A stretch of DNA of 64,000 nt from Actinoallomurus soli (GTDB lineage: Bacteria > Actinomycetota > Actinomycetes > Streptosporangiales > Streptosporangiaceae): the NCBI RefSeq assembly GCF_024055715.1, contig NZ_JAMXMV010000006.1:1-64000 (forward strand). The letters are read 5' to 3'. Each line of letters begins with the position of its first letter. Position 1 is the stretch's first letter. The notes beneath the pieces were generated by a model. The model saw only the letters and a program-made list of their open reading frames with translations. It ran no database searches and was not told the origin of the DNA. Shown piece after piece: positions 8,016 to 16,092 of this stretch. The translations under genes and the position numbers were made by a program.

Positions 8016-9176
8016 GTGATCTTGCTCGACATCGCGGCCATCCGCGCCGAGACCCCCGGCTGCCGGGAGGTCGTGCACCTGAACGCCGCCGGGTCGGCGC
8101 TGCCCCCGCAGGTCGTCCTCGACGTGATGCACGAGCACCTCGACCTCGAGGCACGCGTCGGCGGGTACGAGGCGGCCGACGCCGTCGAGGAACGGCTCTC
8201 CGGGACGTACGACTCCCTCGCCCGCCTCATCGGCGCGCACCCCGACGAGATCGCCTGCACGGAGAACGCCACGCGCGCCTGGGACATGGCCTTCTACGGC
8301 ATCCCGTTCCGTCCCGGCGACCGCATCCTCACCACCGCCAGCGAGTACTCCAGCAACGCGATCGCCTTCCTCCACGCCGCGCGCCGGAAGGGCGTGACGA
8401 TCGAGGTCGTGCCCGACGACGAGTACGGCCAGATCTCACTCGACGCCCTCGATGCCGCGCTCGACGACGACGTACGACTCGTGGCGATCAACCACGTCCC
8501 CACCCACGACGGCCTCATCAACCCGGTCGCCGAGGTCGGCCGCCTGGCCCGGGCCGCCGGCGCCCTGTACCTCCTCGACGCCTGCCAGTCCGTGGGCCAG
8601 CTCGTCGTGGACGTCGAGAAGATCGGCTGCGACCTGCTGTCGGCCACGGGCCGCAAGTTCCTGCGCGGCCCGCGCGGCACCGGCTTCCTCTACGTCCGGC
8701 GGTCGGCGCTCGACCTCCTCGAACCGCCGTTCCTCGACCTGCGGGCCGCGGACTGGACGGGACCGGAGTCGTACGAGCTGCGCGGCGACGCCCGCCGGTT
8801 CGAGTCGTGGGAACGCTCCGTCGCCGCGCACCTCGGCCTGGGCGCCGCCGCGGACTACGCCCTGGAGGTCGGCCTCGCCGCCATCGAGGCGCGCGTCCTG
8901 GAACTCGGCGCGCTGCTGCGCACGGCCCTCGCCGAGCTCCCGGCCGTGACCGTACGGGACCGGGGCCTGCACCGGTCGGGCATCGTGACGTTCACGCACC
9001 GGGACCGGTCGGCCGCCGAGATCGTGGCGTCGCTCGCCGAACAGCGGATCAACGTCCGGGTCTCCGAGCAGACCTACCGCTACGACGAGGGTGCCCGGCC
9101 CGAGCCCCGGGTGCGCGCCTCCGTGCACTACTACACCACCGAGGACGAGATCCGCCGGCTCATCACCGCCCTGTGA
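8016..9176 (+). CDS. Class V aminotransferase / cysteine desulfurase-like PLP enzyme
   Basis: The 386-residue protein has the fold-type I layout. VHLNAAGSALPPQVV near the N-terminus is typical of class V enzymes, DACQSVGQLVVDV holds the Asp that pairs with the PLP nitrogen, and SATGRKFLRGPRGTGFLYV holds the PLP lysine. A C-terminal domain follows. The substrate is unknown; members act on isopenicillin-like, selenocysteine-like or kynurenine-like substrates. The start is GTG at 8016 or TTG at 8022. GGAG at 8013-8016 would serve the TTG better. Its promoter is shared with the divergent capA-like gene. Confidence 0.9.
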   Translation: MILLDIAAIRAETPGCREVVHLNAAGSALPPQVVLDVMHEHLDLEARVGGYEAADAVEERLSGTYDSLARLIGAHPDEIACTENATRAWDMAFYGIPFRPGDRILTTASEYSSNAIAFLHAARRKGVTIEVVPDDEYGQISLDALDAALDDDVRLVAINHVPTHDGLINPVAEVGRLARAAGALYLLDACQSVGQLVVDVEKIGCDLLSATGRKFLRGPRGTGFLYVRRSALDLLEPPFLDLRAADWTGPESYELRGDARRFESWERSVAAHLGLGAAADYALEVGLAAIEARVLELGALLRTALAELPAVTVRDRGLHRSGIVTFTHRDRSAAEIVASLAEQRINVRVSEQTYRYDEGARPEPRVRASVHYYTTEDEIRRLITAL

Positions 9177-9270
9177 AACGTTGTTCCAGGTAGATCTATA
9201 TTTCGGAACCCACCACCCAGGCAAACCTGCGTCTATCATTGTCCTGAATGCATCAAGCCAGGGAGATGGC

Positions 9271-9729
9271 GTGGGCGACGTGAAGGACCGGGGGCACCTC
9301 CACGACCCGGCTGCCGAGTTGCGCGCGGCCGGGTTCCGTGTGACCGCCGCACGGATCGCGATCCTCGACACCGTACGCTCCGGCGACCACCTCGACGTCG
9401 AGACGGTCACCAACCGGGTGCGCGAGCGGCTCGGCCAGGTGTCCGTGCAGGCGGTCTACGAAGCCCTGCACGCCTTCACCGGCGCCGGTCTCGTACGGCG
9501 GATCGAGCCGGCCGGCAGCCCGGCGCGGTTCGAGGGGCGGGTCGGCGACAACCACCACCATCTCGTCTGCCGCGACTGCGGCCGGGTCACGGACGTCGAC
9601 TGCGCCGTCGGCGAGGCGCCGTGCCTCGAGCCCGCCCGCGACGCCGGCTACCTCGTCGACGAGGCCGACGTCACGTTCTGGGGCTACTGCCCCGACTGCC
9701 GCCCGAAGCCGGAGCAGACCCTCACCTGA
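9271..9729 (+). CDS. Fur family metalloregulator, FurA-type
   Basis: The 152-residue protein has the Fur winged helix (RAAGFRVTAARIAILDTV, then VSVQAVYEALHAF) and the metal-binding half: HHHLVCRDCGRV, with the first CxxC, and YCPDCRP near the C-terminus, with the second. In actinomycetes this FurA subclass senses iron or peroxide and usually sits beside katG. Here no catalase gene follows; the next element is a broken HAD gene. GTG at 9271 follows GGGAG. Upstream, 9177-9270 is AT-richer and may hold an autoregulatory box. Confidence 0.92.
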   Translation: MGDVKDRGHLHDPAAELRAAGFRVTAARIAILDTVRSGDHLDVETVTNRVRERLGQVSVQAVYEALHAFTGAGLVRRIEPAGSPARFEGRVGDNHHHLVCRDCGRVTDVDCAVGEAPCLEPARDAGYLVDEADVTFWGYCPDCRPKPEQTLT

Positions 9730-9745
9730 CCGGGGCCCCCGGTCA
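9727..9745 (+). terminator. Palindromic terminator overlapping fur stop
   Basis: TGACCGGGG (starting in the stop codon) pairs with CCCCGGTCA across one base. A second, stronger hairpin follows at 9774-9810. Confidence 0.6.
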
Positions 9746-9773
9746 CCCGAAGACGCCCCTTCCCCCCCATTTT

Positions 9774-9810
9774 CCGAGGGTGCGGCCCCTCCCCCGGGGC
9801 CGCCCCTCGG
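9774..9810 (+). terminator. Strong hairpin downstream of fur
   Basis: CCGAGGG and GCGGCCCC on the left pair with GGGGCCGC and CCTCGG on the right around a short C-rich loop, giving about 14 pairs with one mismatch. It is likely the main terminator of the fur transcript. Confidence 0.65.
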
Positions 9811-9924
9811 AAGACCACCGCCCTGTGCCGAGGGGTTTTCGTCGTATCAGCCCGCAGAATTCTCGGCAGTGAATCGACGTGATTCACCGGCCCTGCTGCA
9901 GGGCCTCTCACTCAATCGGCATGA

Positions 9925-10233
9925 GCCGCCTACTGCGGACCTGAACTGGAAATCCTCAATGGGTCCTTCACCGGCCGAGTGCGGGCCACCCTCGATGAGT
10001 TCGGCAAACGCGACTTCGCGCTGCGCTACGCGGAGAACCTCGGCTTCGGCCCGTCCCAGTGCGCCGCCATCGGCGACAGCCGGTCGGACCTGCCGCTGTT
10101 CGACGAGGTCGGCCTCAGTGTCGCCTTCAACGCGGACCAGCAGGCGCGTGACAGGGCCTCGACGACGGTGGACGGCGGGGACCTACGGGCCGTGACACCG
10201 CTTCTGGCGGATTGGCATCAGCGCATTCGTTGA
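9925..10233 (+). pseudogene. HAD phosphatase C-terminal fragment (SerB-like)
   Basis: The frame after an in-frame TGA at 9922 reads PELEILNGSFTGRV and then LRYAENLGFGPSQCAAIGDS, with RSDLPLF directly after. The GDSRSD motif is the HAD motif IV, and LNGSFTGRV matches the strand before it in phosphoserine-phosphatase-like HAD proteins. The nucleophile motif DxDxT and the cap domain are missing, and no good start is present. This is the last third of a HAD phosphatase, left as a remnant. An internal GTG at 9979 could still be used but would lack the catalytic residues. Confidence 0.6.
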
Positions 10234-10289
10234 AGCGCCCAGCCGGGTACGCGCATGCCAGCCCGCGTCTGGTCAGGCGGGGGCCGCGG

Positions 10290-10484
10290 ATGCGTGATCA
10301 GGTCGGGGGTACTCCGGTGGTCACCTGGCGGATGGGACTCGCCCTACGGATCTTCATGGCGCTGGTCATGCTGTTCTTCATCCTGAGGGGACTCGGAGGG
10401 GCCGCAGATCCGATCGAGTCTCGGAGTGCGGCGTTCTTCCTCCCGCTCCTGTGGTCGCTCGGCATCGACGTCTCCTGCGAGTAA
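10290..10484 (+). CDS. Small putative membrane protein, unrecognised
   Basis: The 64-residue frame from ATG 10290 holds one hydrophobic helix (LALRIFMALVMLFFILRGLG) and a second short hydrophobic stretch near the C-terminus (FFLPLLWSLGI). GGCGGGGG lies upstream. I recognise no family. It lies in a degraded stretch after a HAD fragment, so it may be a small single-pass protein or a chance open frame. GTG at 10319 is another possible start. Confidence 0.35.
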   Translation: MRDQVGGTPVVTWRMGLALRIFMALVMLFFILRGLGGAADPIESRSAAFFLPLLWSLGIDVSCE

Positions 10485-10619
10485 GTGATCGTTTATCATC
10501 TTGGTCGCAAAGCGCGGGCCGCCGTTTGGCGGTGCTCGCCTATCGTCCCGGCGGCGTACGGGAGATAGTCCAGGCCCCGCACCGATGAGGTCCGGTGCCC
10601 GCCTCCGCTGGAGTGACCG

Positions 10620-11858
10620 ATGACCACGGCCGTCCCCCGCCTTCGGCTCGCCGCCAGAACCGTCCGTGCGCTGCCGATCGCCGCCGCGCTGACCCTCGCG
10701 GCCGGCGCCGCGTACGCCGCCGATCCGCCCCCGGCCGGTTCGGTGCCGCCCGACCAGGACCCCTTCTACAGCGCCCCGGCCGACATCGGCTCCTACCGGC
10801 CGGGCCAGGTCGTCGCCGACCGGACGATTCTTCCGAAGGTGGGCGACCTGGGAACGACGACCGACGCCTGGCAGATCTCCTACCGGACGAACGACTCGCA
10901 CGGTCAACCCGAACTGGCGGTCACCACGCTGCTCGTCCCGAAGAAGGCGTGGACGGGCAGCGGTCCGCGTCCCGTGGTCTCGGTGCAGGCGGCCGAGGAC
11001 TCCACCGGGACGCAGTGCGCGCCGTCGTACGGGGTCTCCTCGGGCCAGGGGTACGCGGCCTCGTCCGCGATCTACCCGGCCGCCGTGCTGGCCGAGGGCT
11101 GGGCCGTGGCGATGCCCGACTTCGAGGGCCCCAAGTCGGTGTTCATGGGCGGCCCGCAGGCCGGGCACGCCGTGCTCGACGGCATCCGGGCCGTACGGAA
11201 CCTCGGCGCGGGCGGCGTCGGCACGACCAATCCCTGGGCCCTGAACGGCTACTCCGGCGGCGCGCAGGCGACCGGCTGGGCCGCCGAGCTGCAGCCCTCG
11301 TACGCTCCGGACGTCAGCCTCGTCGGGGCGGCCATGGGCGGCACTCCCGCCGACCCGGCCGCGGTGGCGCGGTCGCTGGACGGCGGGGTCTTCTCCGGGT
11401 TCGAGGCCGCGGCCACCGTCAGCCTCGCCGCGGAGTATCCCGAGGCCGGCATCGACGCCCTGACCAACGCCCAGGGCAAGGTGGCGCTGCAGCAGGCGCG
11501 CGGCAAGTGCCTGACCGACCTGCTCACCGGCTTCGCGTTCAAGAGGCTCGCGGACTACACCACCGTCCCCGACCCGCTCTCGGTCCCCTCCGTGGCGGCG
11601 ATGCTCACGAAGAACACCATGGGCGCGGCGGCGCCGACCACGCCGATCTACGACTACCACGCGAAGACCGACGAGATCGTGCCCGTCGGCCAGGACGACG
11701 CCCTGACGCGCACCTGGTGCGCCAAGGGTGCCACCGTGCAGGTCGTCCGCGACCTCATCGGGGAGCACGCCCTCGAGATGGTCGTCCGCCAGAACGACGT
11801 GCTGTCCTTCCTCACCGACCGCTTCGCGGGCAGGACGCCGGGCGACACGTGCCCGTAG
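10620..11858 (+). CDS. Secreted lipase (secretory lipase family)
   Basis: The 412-residue protein has an N-terminal signal peptide (basic start, hydrophobic ALPIAAALTLAAGAAYA, then a likely AYA-AD cleavage). The mature part matches the alpha/beta-hydrolase LIP (secretory lipase) family: the nucleophile serine lies in NGYSGGAQA (GxSxG, about residue 208), and candidate acid and histidine residues lie in YHAKTDEIVP and GEHALEM near the end. Such enzymes cleave triacylglycerol or other esters outside the cell. ATG at 10620 follows GGAG by 6 bases. The gene stands alone and no chaperone is adjacent. Confidence 0.88.
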   Translation: MTTAVPRLRLAARTVRALPIAAALTLAAGAAYAADPPPAGSVPPDQDPFYSAPADIGSYRPGQVVADRTILPKVGDLGTTTDAWQISYRTNDSHGQPELAVTTLLVPKKAWTGSGPRPVVSVQAAEDSTGTQCAPSYGVSSGQGYAASSAIYPAAVLAEGWAVAMPDFEGPKSVFMGGPQAGHAVLDGIRAVRNLGAGGVGTTNPWALNGYSGGAQATGWAAELQPSYAPDVSLVGAAMGGTPADPAAVARSLDGGVFSGFEAAATVSLAAEYPEAGIDALTNAQGKVALQQARGKCLTDLLTGFAFKRLADYTTVPDPLSVPSVAAMLTKNTMGAAAPTTPIYDYHAKTDEIVPVGQDDALTRTWCAKGATVQVVRDLIGEHALEMVVRQNDVLSFLTDRFAGRTPGDTCP

Positions 11859-11995
11859 AATGCGGACCGCACACGAAAACGCGGCCCGGTAGGTAGCCCG
11901 GGCGCCGTCGACTCCGACGGTCTGTATCCGCCCTTCCCAGGGATGTCCGGTGTGCCGGAATCCGGCCTCGTCAGGCCGGTGTTCGGCATGGACAC
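11858..11995 (+). promoter_or_regulatory. Structured leader of yjdF, candidate yjdF-motif riboswitch
   Basis: About 145 bases separate the lipase stop from yjdF and fold well. CCCGG/CCGGG (around 11885-11902) flank GTAGGTAG, CCGTCG/CGACGG form a stem at 11905-11920, GCGG (11881) can close with CCGC (11928-11931), and a two-part hairpin at 11953-11988 (outer TGCCG/CGGCA, inner CCGGCCT/AGGCCGG) ends 10 bases before the ribosome site. The yjdF family is known to be controlled by the azaaromatic-binding yjdF riboswitch. I could not align to the consensus, so this is inferred from gene identity and structure. Confidence 0.55.
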
Positions 11996-12005
11996 TGGAG
12001 GGACC

Positions 12006-12443
12006 ATGAGCGCCGTGGCGCTGACCGTGTGCTTCGAAGACCCGTTCTGGGTCGGCATCCTGGAGATCACCGAGGGCGGCGAGACGCGGGCCACCCGGAT
12101 CGTCTTCGGCGGCGAGCCCACCGACGCGGAGCTCCACGAGTTCCTGCTGCGGCACGGCTCGGCGCTCCTGGCGAAGGCCGCCGCCAACCCGCCCGTACCG
12201 GCGGACGCCCGTCCGTCCCGGCCCCGGGTCAACCCCAAGCGCGCCGCCAAACTGGCGGCGCGCGAGGCCGCCCGCGCCGCCGAGGGACGACGCGGCACCG
12301 CCTCCCAGGAGGCCGTACGCCTCGAATACGAGCAGCGGAAGGCGCAGGGGACCGCCGACGCCCGGGCGCGGAAGGCCGACCGTGCCGAACGGCGCCGGGC
12401 GGCCGCCCTCGCGAAGAAAAAGGCCCGCCACCGCGGCCACTGA
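12006..12443 (+). CDS. yjdF: YjdF family protein (DUF2992)
   Basis: The 145-residue protein shows the family features in order: an N-terminal strand pair ending FEDPFWVGILEI, then RIVFGGEPTDAELHEFLL, an NPKRAAKLAARE helix, and a Lys-rich tail finishing KKKARHRGH. The function is not established; in Firmicutes the gene is switched by a riboswitch that binds azaaromatic compounds, and the protein may detoxify or modify them. ATG at 12006 follows GGAGG at the ideal spacing and is preferred over the frame opening at 11943, which starts inside the leader structure. A macro-domain gene follows 32 bases later and may be cotranscribed. Confidence 0.88.
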   Translation: MSAVALTVCFEDPFWVGILEITEGGETRATRIVFGGEPTDAELHEFLLRHGSALLAKAAANPPVPADARPSRPRVNPKRAAKLAAREAARAAEGRRGTASQEAVRLEYEQRKAQGTADARARKADRAERRRAAALAKKKARHRGH

Positions 12444-12475
12444 CTCCAGCAGGTCGTTCGCTGTAGGAAGGGACG

Positions 12476-12988
12476 ATGACGTCGATCAGGCTGGTGCAGG
12501 GCGATATCACCGAGCAGGAGGTCGACGCGGTCGTCAACGCCGCGAACTCCTCGCTTCTCGGCGGAGGCGGCGTGGACGGCGCCATTCATCGCCGGGGCGG
12601 CCCGGAGATCCTGGCCGAGTGCCGGAAGCTGCGCGCGTCCCGGTACGGGAAGGGGCTGCCGACCGGGCAGGCCGTGGCGACGACCGCCGGACGGCTGCCC
12701 GCGCGCTGGGTCATCCACACGGTCGGCCCGGTGTACTCCCGCTCCGAGGACCGGTCCGAGCTGCTCGCCTCCTGTTACCGGGAGTCGCTGCGGGTCGCCG
12801 ACGAGCTGGGCGCCGCGACGGTCGCCTTCCCCGCCGTGTCCGCCGGCATCTACGGCTGGCCGCTGGACGACGCCGCGCGCATCGCGGTCGGCACCGTACG
12901 GGCGACGCCGAGCCGGGTGGAGGAGGTGCGGTTCGTGCTGTTCAGCGCGGACGTCCACGAGGCGTTCGCGCGGGCGCTGGCGGGCTGA
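12476..12988 (+). CDS. Macro domain protein, O-acetyl-ADP-ribose deacetylase type
   Basis: The 170-residue single macro domain is recognised from QGDITEQEVDAVVNAANSSL, then the GGGGVDGAIHRRGG loop that holds ADP-ribose, and the later FPAVSAGIYGWP phosphate loop. MacroD/YmdB-like members remove acyl or ADP-ribosyl groups. The Asn and Asp used in catalysis (NAAN, GVDGAIH) are present, so it should be active. ATG at 12476 follows AGGAAGGGACG. It lies 32 bases after yjdF on the same strand and converges with the SPFH gene 4 bases away. Confidence 0.93.
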   Translation: MTSIRLVQGDITEQEVDAVVNAANSSLLGGGGVDGAIHRRGGPEILAECRKLRASRYGKGLPTGQAVATTAGRLPARWVIHTVGPVYSRSEDRSELLASCYRESLRVADELGAATVAFPAVSAGIYGWPLDDAARIAVGTVRATPSRVEEVRFVLFSADVHEAFARALAG

Positions 12989-12992
12989 GCGC

Positions 12993-14057
12993 TCACTCGG
13001 TGGCGGCGTCCACCCGGCCCGGGGCGAGTTCGAAGGGCGGCGTGTGGTCCGGCAGGGCGGCCTGCTCCTCCGGGCCGCCGACGGCCCCCGGCCGTGGTTC
13101 CGGCACGTGCGCGGCGGGTTCCTCCCGCCGTGCCGCCGTACGGCCGTTCTCGCCCTCGGCGTGGCCCGCCTGCTCGGCCTGTCCGCCGAACGCCGCGCTG
13201 ACCGCCCGCAGCGCGGAGGTGAGCTCGCCGGGGATGACCCAGAACGTGTTCCCCTCTCCGGCGGCGAGCTTCGGCAGCGTCTGGAGGTACTGGTAGGCGA
13301 GCAGCTTGGGATCCGGGTCGTTCTGGTGGATCGAGGTGAAGACCTGCTCGATGGCCTTCGCCTCGCCCTCGGCCTTGAGGATCGCGGCCTGCCGGGCGCC
13401 CTCCGCCTGCAGGATCGCGCCCTGCTTCTCCCCCTCGGCCGTCAGGATGCGGGACTGCCGCACGCCTTCGGCCTGCAGGATCGTGGCGCGCTTCTCGCGC
13501 TCGGCCCGCATCTGCTTCTCCATCGCGTCCTTGATGGACTGCGGCGGCTCGATCGCCTTGATCTCCACACGGGTCACCCGGATGCCCCACTTGCCGGACG
13601 CGTCGTCCAGCACGCCGCGCAGCGCGGTGTTGATCCGGTCACGGGAGGACAGGGTCGCCTCCAGGTCCAGCGTGCCGATCACGTTGCGCAACTGGGTGGC
13701 GGTGAGCTGCTCGATCGCCTTGATGTAGTCGACGATCTCGTAGTCCGCCGCTCGCGGATCGGTGACCTGGAAGAACAGCACGGTGTCGATGTGCACGACC
13801 ACGTTGTCCTCGGTGATGACCGGCTGCCCCTGGAACGCCACCACCTGCTCCCGCAGGTCGATCAGCGGCTTGACCCGGTCGACGAACGGGACGATGAAGT
13901 TCAGGCCCGGCTGGAGGGTCTTGCGGTAGCGGCCGAAGCGTTCGACGTTCCGGGCGCGGGCCTGGGGCACGATCCACACGGTCCGCACCACTACGGTCGC
14001 CACCAGGAGCAGCGCGATGATCAGTGCGACGATGCCTGCTATGGCGAGATCGGCCAT
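12993..14057 (-). CDS. SPFH/Band 7 (stomatin-like) membrane protein
   Basis: The 354-residue protein has one N-terminal membrane helix (IVALIIALLLVATVVV), the Band 7 domain (PGLNFIVPFVDRVKPLIDLR through the IKAIEPPQSI segment), a coiled region with repeated ILQAEG and ILTAEG units, and a low-complexity Glu/Pro/Ala tail from about 300. Stomatin-like proteins form oligomers that organise lipid domains and act with NfeD partners, as here with the overlapping nfeD-like gene upstream. The C-terminal tail is longer than in QmcA-type relatives. ATG at 14057 lies inside the nfeD end (19-base overlap), implying translational coupling. Confidence 0.93.
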   Translation of the reverse strand: MADLAIAGIVALIIALLLVATVVVRTVWIVPQARARNVERFGRYRKTLQPGLNFIVPFVDRVKPLIDLREQVVAFQGQPVITEDNVVVHIDTVLFFQVTDPRAADYEIVDYIKAIEQLTATQLRNVIGTLDLEATLSSRDRINTALRGVLDDASGKWGIRVTRVEIKAIEPPQSIKDAMEKQMRAEREKRATILQAEGVRQSRILTAEGEKQGAILQAEGARQAAILKAEGEAKAIEQVFTSIHQNDPDPKLLAYQYLQTLPKLAAGEGNTFWVIPGELTSALRAVSAAFGGQAEQAGHAEGENGRTAARREEPAAHVPEPRPGAVGGPEEQAALPDHTPPFELAPGRVDAATE

Positions 14058-14491
14058 GGGTCCTCCCGGGGATGCACGAGGGCGGTGACGCCTTCGATGG
14101 CGAGGACGTCCACGGCCGCCCCCTCAGGAATGACGACTCCGGGGTCGTACGGGCGCGCGCTCCATTCCTCGCCGCCGATGCGCACCCGGCCCGAGTAGCG
14201 GGAGACCTCGGTGAGGGCCAGCGCCTCACGTCCCACGAGCGCCGCGGTGCCGCTCCGCAGAAGCGGCGGCTGCCGGACGTGCCGGAGGGCGATCGGCCGT
14301 ACGGCGGCCAGCCCGGCGGCGGAGGTCGCCCCGAACACGATCACCTGGAGCGGCAGGGGAAGCCCGGCCGACGCGGTCACGGCGGCGACGAGCGCTCCGA
14401 CCGCCATCAGCCCGAGCGCGAACGTCAGCGTGGTCACCTCGGCGATTCCGAGAACTGCGGCCACGACCAGCCAGACGACCCACGCCGGCAT
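14039..14491 (-). CDS. NfeD-like membrane protein
   Basis: The 150-residue protein has three or four hydrophobic segments at the N-terminus (WVVWLVVAAVLGIAEV, LTFALGLMAVGALVAAV, LPLQVIVFGATSAAGL) followed by a soluble OB-fold part with ALVGREALALTEV and SGRVRIGGEEWSAR, the NfeD C-terminal signature. It lacks the ClpP-like protease half, so it is the short type that pairs with a stomatin partner. Such a partner is encoded directly downstream with overlap. ATG at 14491 is chosen because the first helix follows immediately. Confidence 0.9.
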   Translation of the reverse strand: MPAWVVWLVVAAVLGIAEVTTLTFALGLMAVGALVAAVTASAGLPLPLQVIVFGATSAAGLAAVRPIALRHVRQPPLLRSGTAALVGREALALTEVSRYSGRVRIGGEEWSARPYDPGVVIPEGAAVDVLAIEGVTALVHPREDPWPISP

Positions 14492-14692
14492 CGGGACTCC
14501 TTCGGTGACGCACGGCCCTGAGTCCACGGTAACTCCGTACGCGCCGGTTGCCGCCGTCCGACGAGGCGATAGTTCCGGCGCGAAGGGCGGGTCCGATGTG
14601 CCGGGGGAAATCGAGACGGGTAGGACCCCCGGTGATGGGGACGTAGGACGGCAGACTAATGTCCGAAAAGCGAAGCCATCCGAGGAGGTGCG

Positions 14693-15601
14693 GTGAACCG
14701 CCAACGGGTGAGCAGGATCTCCCGGTCGCTGGTGCGGCCCCGTCCCTTGAAGGTCGCCGAGGATCTCGAACACGCCGATACCCTCGACGGATCCGCGCGG
14801 TTGATGACCAAGGTCGTACGGCGGCTGCTGCCCCCGGGCCCCGTCAAGGATCTGCTGCACGGAGTTCCCCTGGGCCATCCGGCCCATCCGCCCCTGACCG
14901 ATGTCCCGATCGGCTGTTTCGTCTCGACCGCCGTACTCGATCTGCTGCCCGGCACCGAACGGGCGTCCCAGGCGCTCATGGCGACCGGGCTGGTGGCCTC
15001 GGTGCCGACCGTGCTCACGGGCGTGGCCGACTGGTCGGCCCTGCACAGTGAACAGCAGCGCGTCGGCCTGGTCCACGCGTTGAGCAACGCGGCGGGCAGC
15101 ACGCTCTACACCGCCTCGCTCCTCGCCCGCAGGAGCGGTTTCACCGGTGCCGGCAAGGTGTTGTCCTACGCGGGCCTGACCGCCCTGCTCGCCGGGGCGT
15201 ACCTCGGCGGGCACCTGGCGTTCCGGCAGGCCGCCGGGCCGAGCCACGCCGAATCGATCACACACCTCGGCCCGCTGGGCTGGCACGACCTGTGCTCCAT
15301 CGACGAGCTGCCCGACGGGTGGCCGGTCCACCGGAACCTCGGGTACATCAGCCTGTTCGTGCTGCGGGAGGGCGATGACGTCCACGTCCTCGCCGACCGG
15401 TGCTCCCACCTGGACGGGCCCCTGCACCAGGGCCGCGTGACCGAGGTCAACGAGGAGACCTGCATCATCTGCCCGTGGCACGGCAGTACGTTCCGGGTCA
15501 GCGACGGCACCGTCGTCCACGGCCCCGCCACCGGCCGGCAGCCGGCGTTCGAGACGCGAATCGGCGACAACGGCATGATCCAGGTGCGCCCGGCCCGATA
15601 G
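14693..15601 (+). CDS. Membrane-anchored Rieske [2Fe-2S] protein with DUF2231-like domain
   Basis: The 302-residue protein has an N-terminal membrane part of about four helices (HGVPLGHPAHPPLTDVPIG is typical of DUF2231) and a C-terminal Rieske domain. The cluster ligands are in DRCSHLDGPL (CxH) and IICPWHGSTF (CxxH), as in NirD or ferredoxin-type Rieske proteins. It probably passes electrons from a membrane donor; the partner is unknown. GTG at 14693 follows GAGGAGGT. A GGGGAA and GGGTAG pair about 17 bases apart near 14600-14630 could be an alternative-sigma promoter, but this is weak. Confidence 0.92.
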   Translation: MNRQRVSRISRSLVRPRPLKVAEDLEHADTLDGSARLMTKVVRRLLPPGPVKDLLHGVPLGHPAHPPLTDVPIGCFVSTAVLDLLPGTERASQALMATGLVASVPTVLTGVADWSALHSEQQRVGLVHALSNAAGSTLYTASLLARRSGFTGAGKVLSYAGLTALLAGAYLGGHLAFRQAAGPSHAESITHLGPLGWHDLCSIDELPDGWPVHRNLGYISLFVLREGDDVHVLADRCSHLDGPLHQGRVTEVNEETCIICPWHGSTFRVSDGTVVHGPATGRQPAFETRIGDNGMIQVRPAR

Positions 15602-15712
15602 ACCCCAGAAAGGACCGTTCCACTCCCGCCCGCCGTACGGCGCCTTCCCCCGCCCCGTCCGAAGGCCCGTCACGGCGGTCCGGCGGGGCCGGCGGCTCCT
15701 CCGAGAGGGGGC

Positions 15713-15961
15713 CTACTCCTCGTCGGCCTCGGCCCGTGGCTCCCCGCGGTCGTTCACCGGGTACTCCACCAGCGCGAGGATGCGGCTCGCCATGAACCGG
15801 GCCGTCCGTACGGGGGTGCCGTTCCTCGTGACCTCGACGACCTCGACCACGCCCCGGCGCGTGACGACCTCGACCCGCCGCCCGGCGCGCGTCGCCACCA
15901 CCTCATAGGTGCGGGTCGCCCCTCCGGCATCGATGACGACCTCAACCCGGTCACCCTTCAC
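15713..15961 (-). CDS. Small beta-rich protein of unknown function
   Basis: The 82-residue protein starts from GTG at 15961 behind AAGGGG and GGTGGGG. The sequence is almost entirely short strands with Val and Arg alternation (RVEVVIDAGGATRTYEVVAT, then RRVEVV, GVVEVVEV) and ends in an acidic tail. It suggests a small barrel or DUF-type domain; I do not recognise the family. A LexA-like palindrome lies 13 bases upstream of the start, and a near-identical site precedes the divergent gene at 16093. Confidence 0.65.
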   Translation of the reverse strand: MKGDRVEVVIDAGGATRTYEVVATRAGRRVEVVTRRGVVEVVEVTRNGTPVRTARFMASRILALVEYPVNDRGEPRAEADEE

Positions 15962-15973
15962 GCCCCACCCCTT

Positions 15974-15989
15974 TCGAACACCTATTCGA
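15974..15989. promoter_or_regulatory. LexA-like palindromic site, copy 1
   Basis: TCGAACACCTATTCGA differs at one base from the actinobacterial SOS box TCGAAC-N4-GTTCGA. It lies just upstream of the ribosome site of the 82-residue gene. A second copy is at 16069-16084. Confidence 0.5.
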
Positions 15990-16068
15990 TAGTTACCCGT
16001 TCCGCAAACCTCCCAACCGGACCGCCAGGGAGGTATCACCAATTAAAGCGATCACACTACGTACTCAA

Positions 16069-16084
16069 TCGAACACCAATACGA
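16069..16084. promoter_or_regulatory. LexA-like site, copy 2, before divergent gene
   Basis: TCGAACACCAATACGA shares 14 of 16 bases with the site at 15974 and the next base as well (T). It ends 8 bases before the GTG of the plus-strand gene. As a LexA box it has two mismatches, so the pair may instead serve another regulator. Confidence 0.45.
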
Positions 16085-16092
16085 TTCACTGG

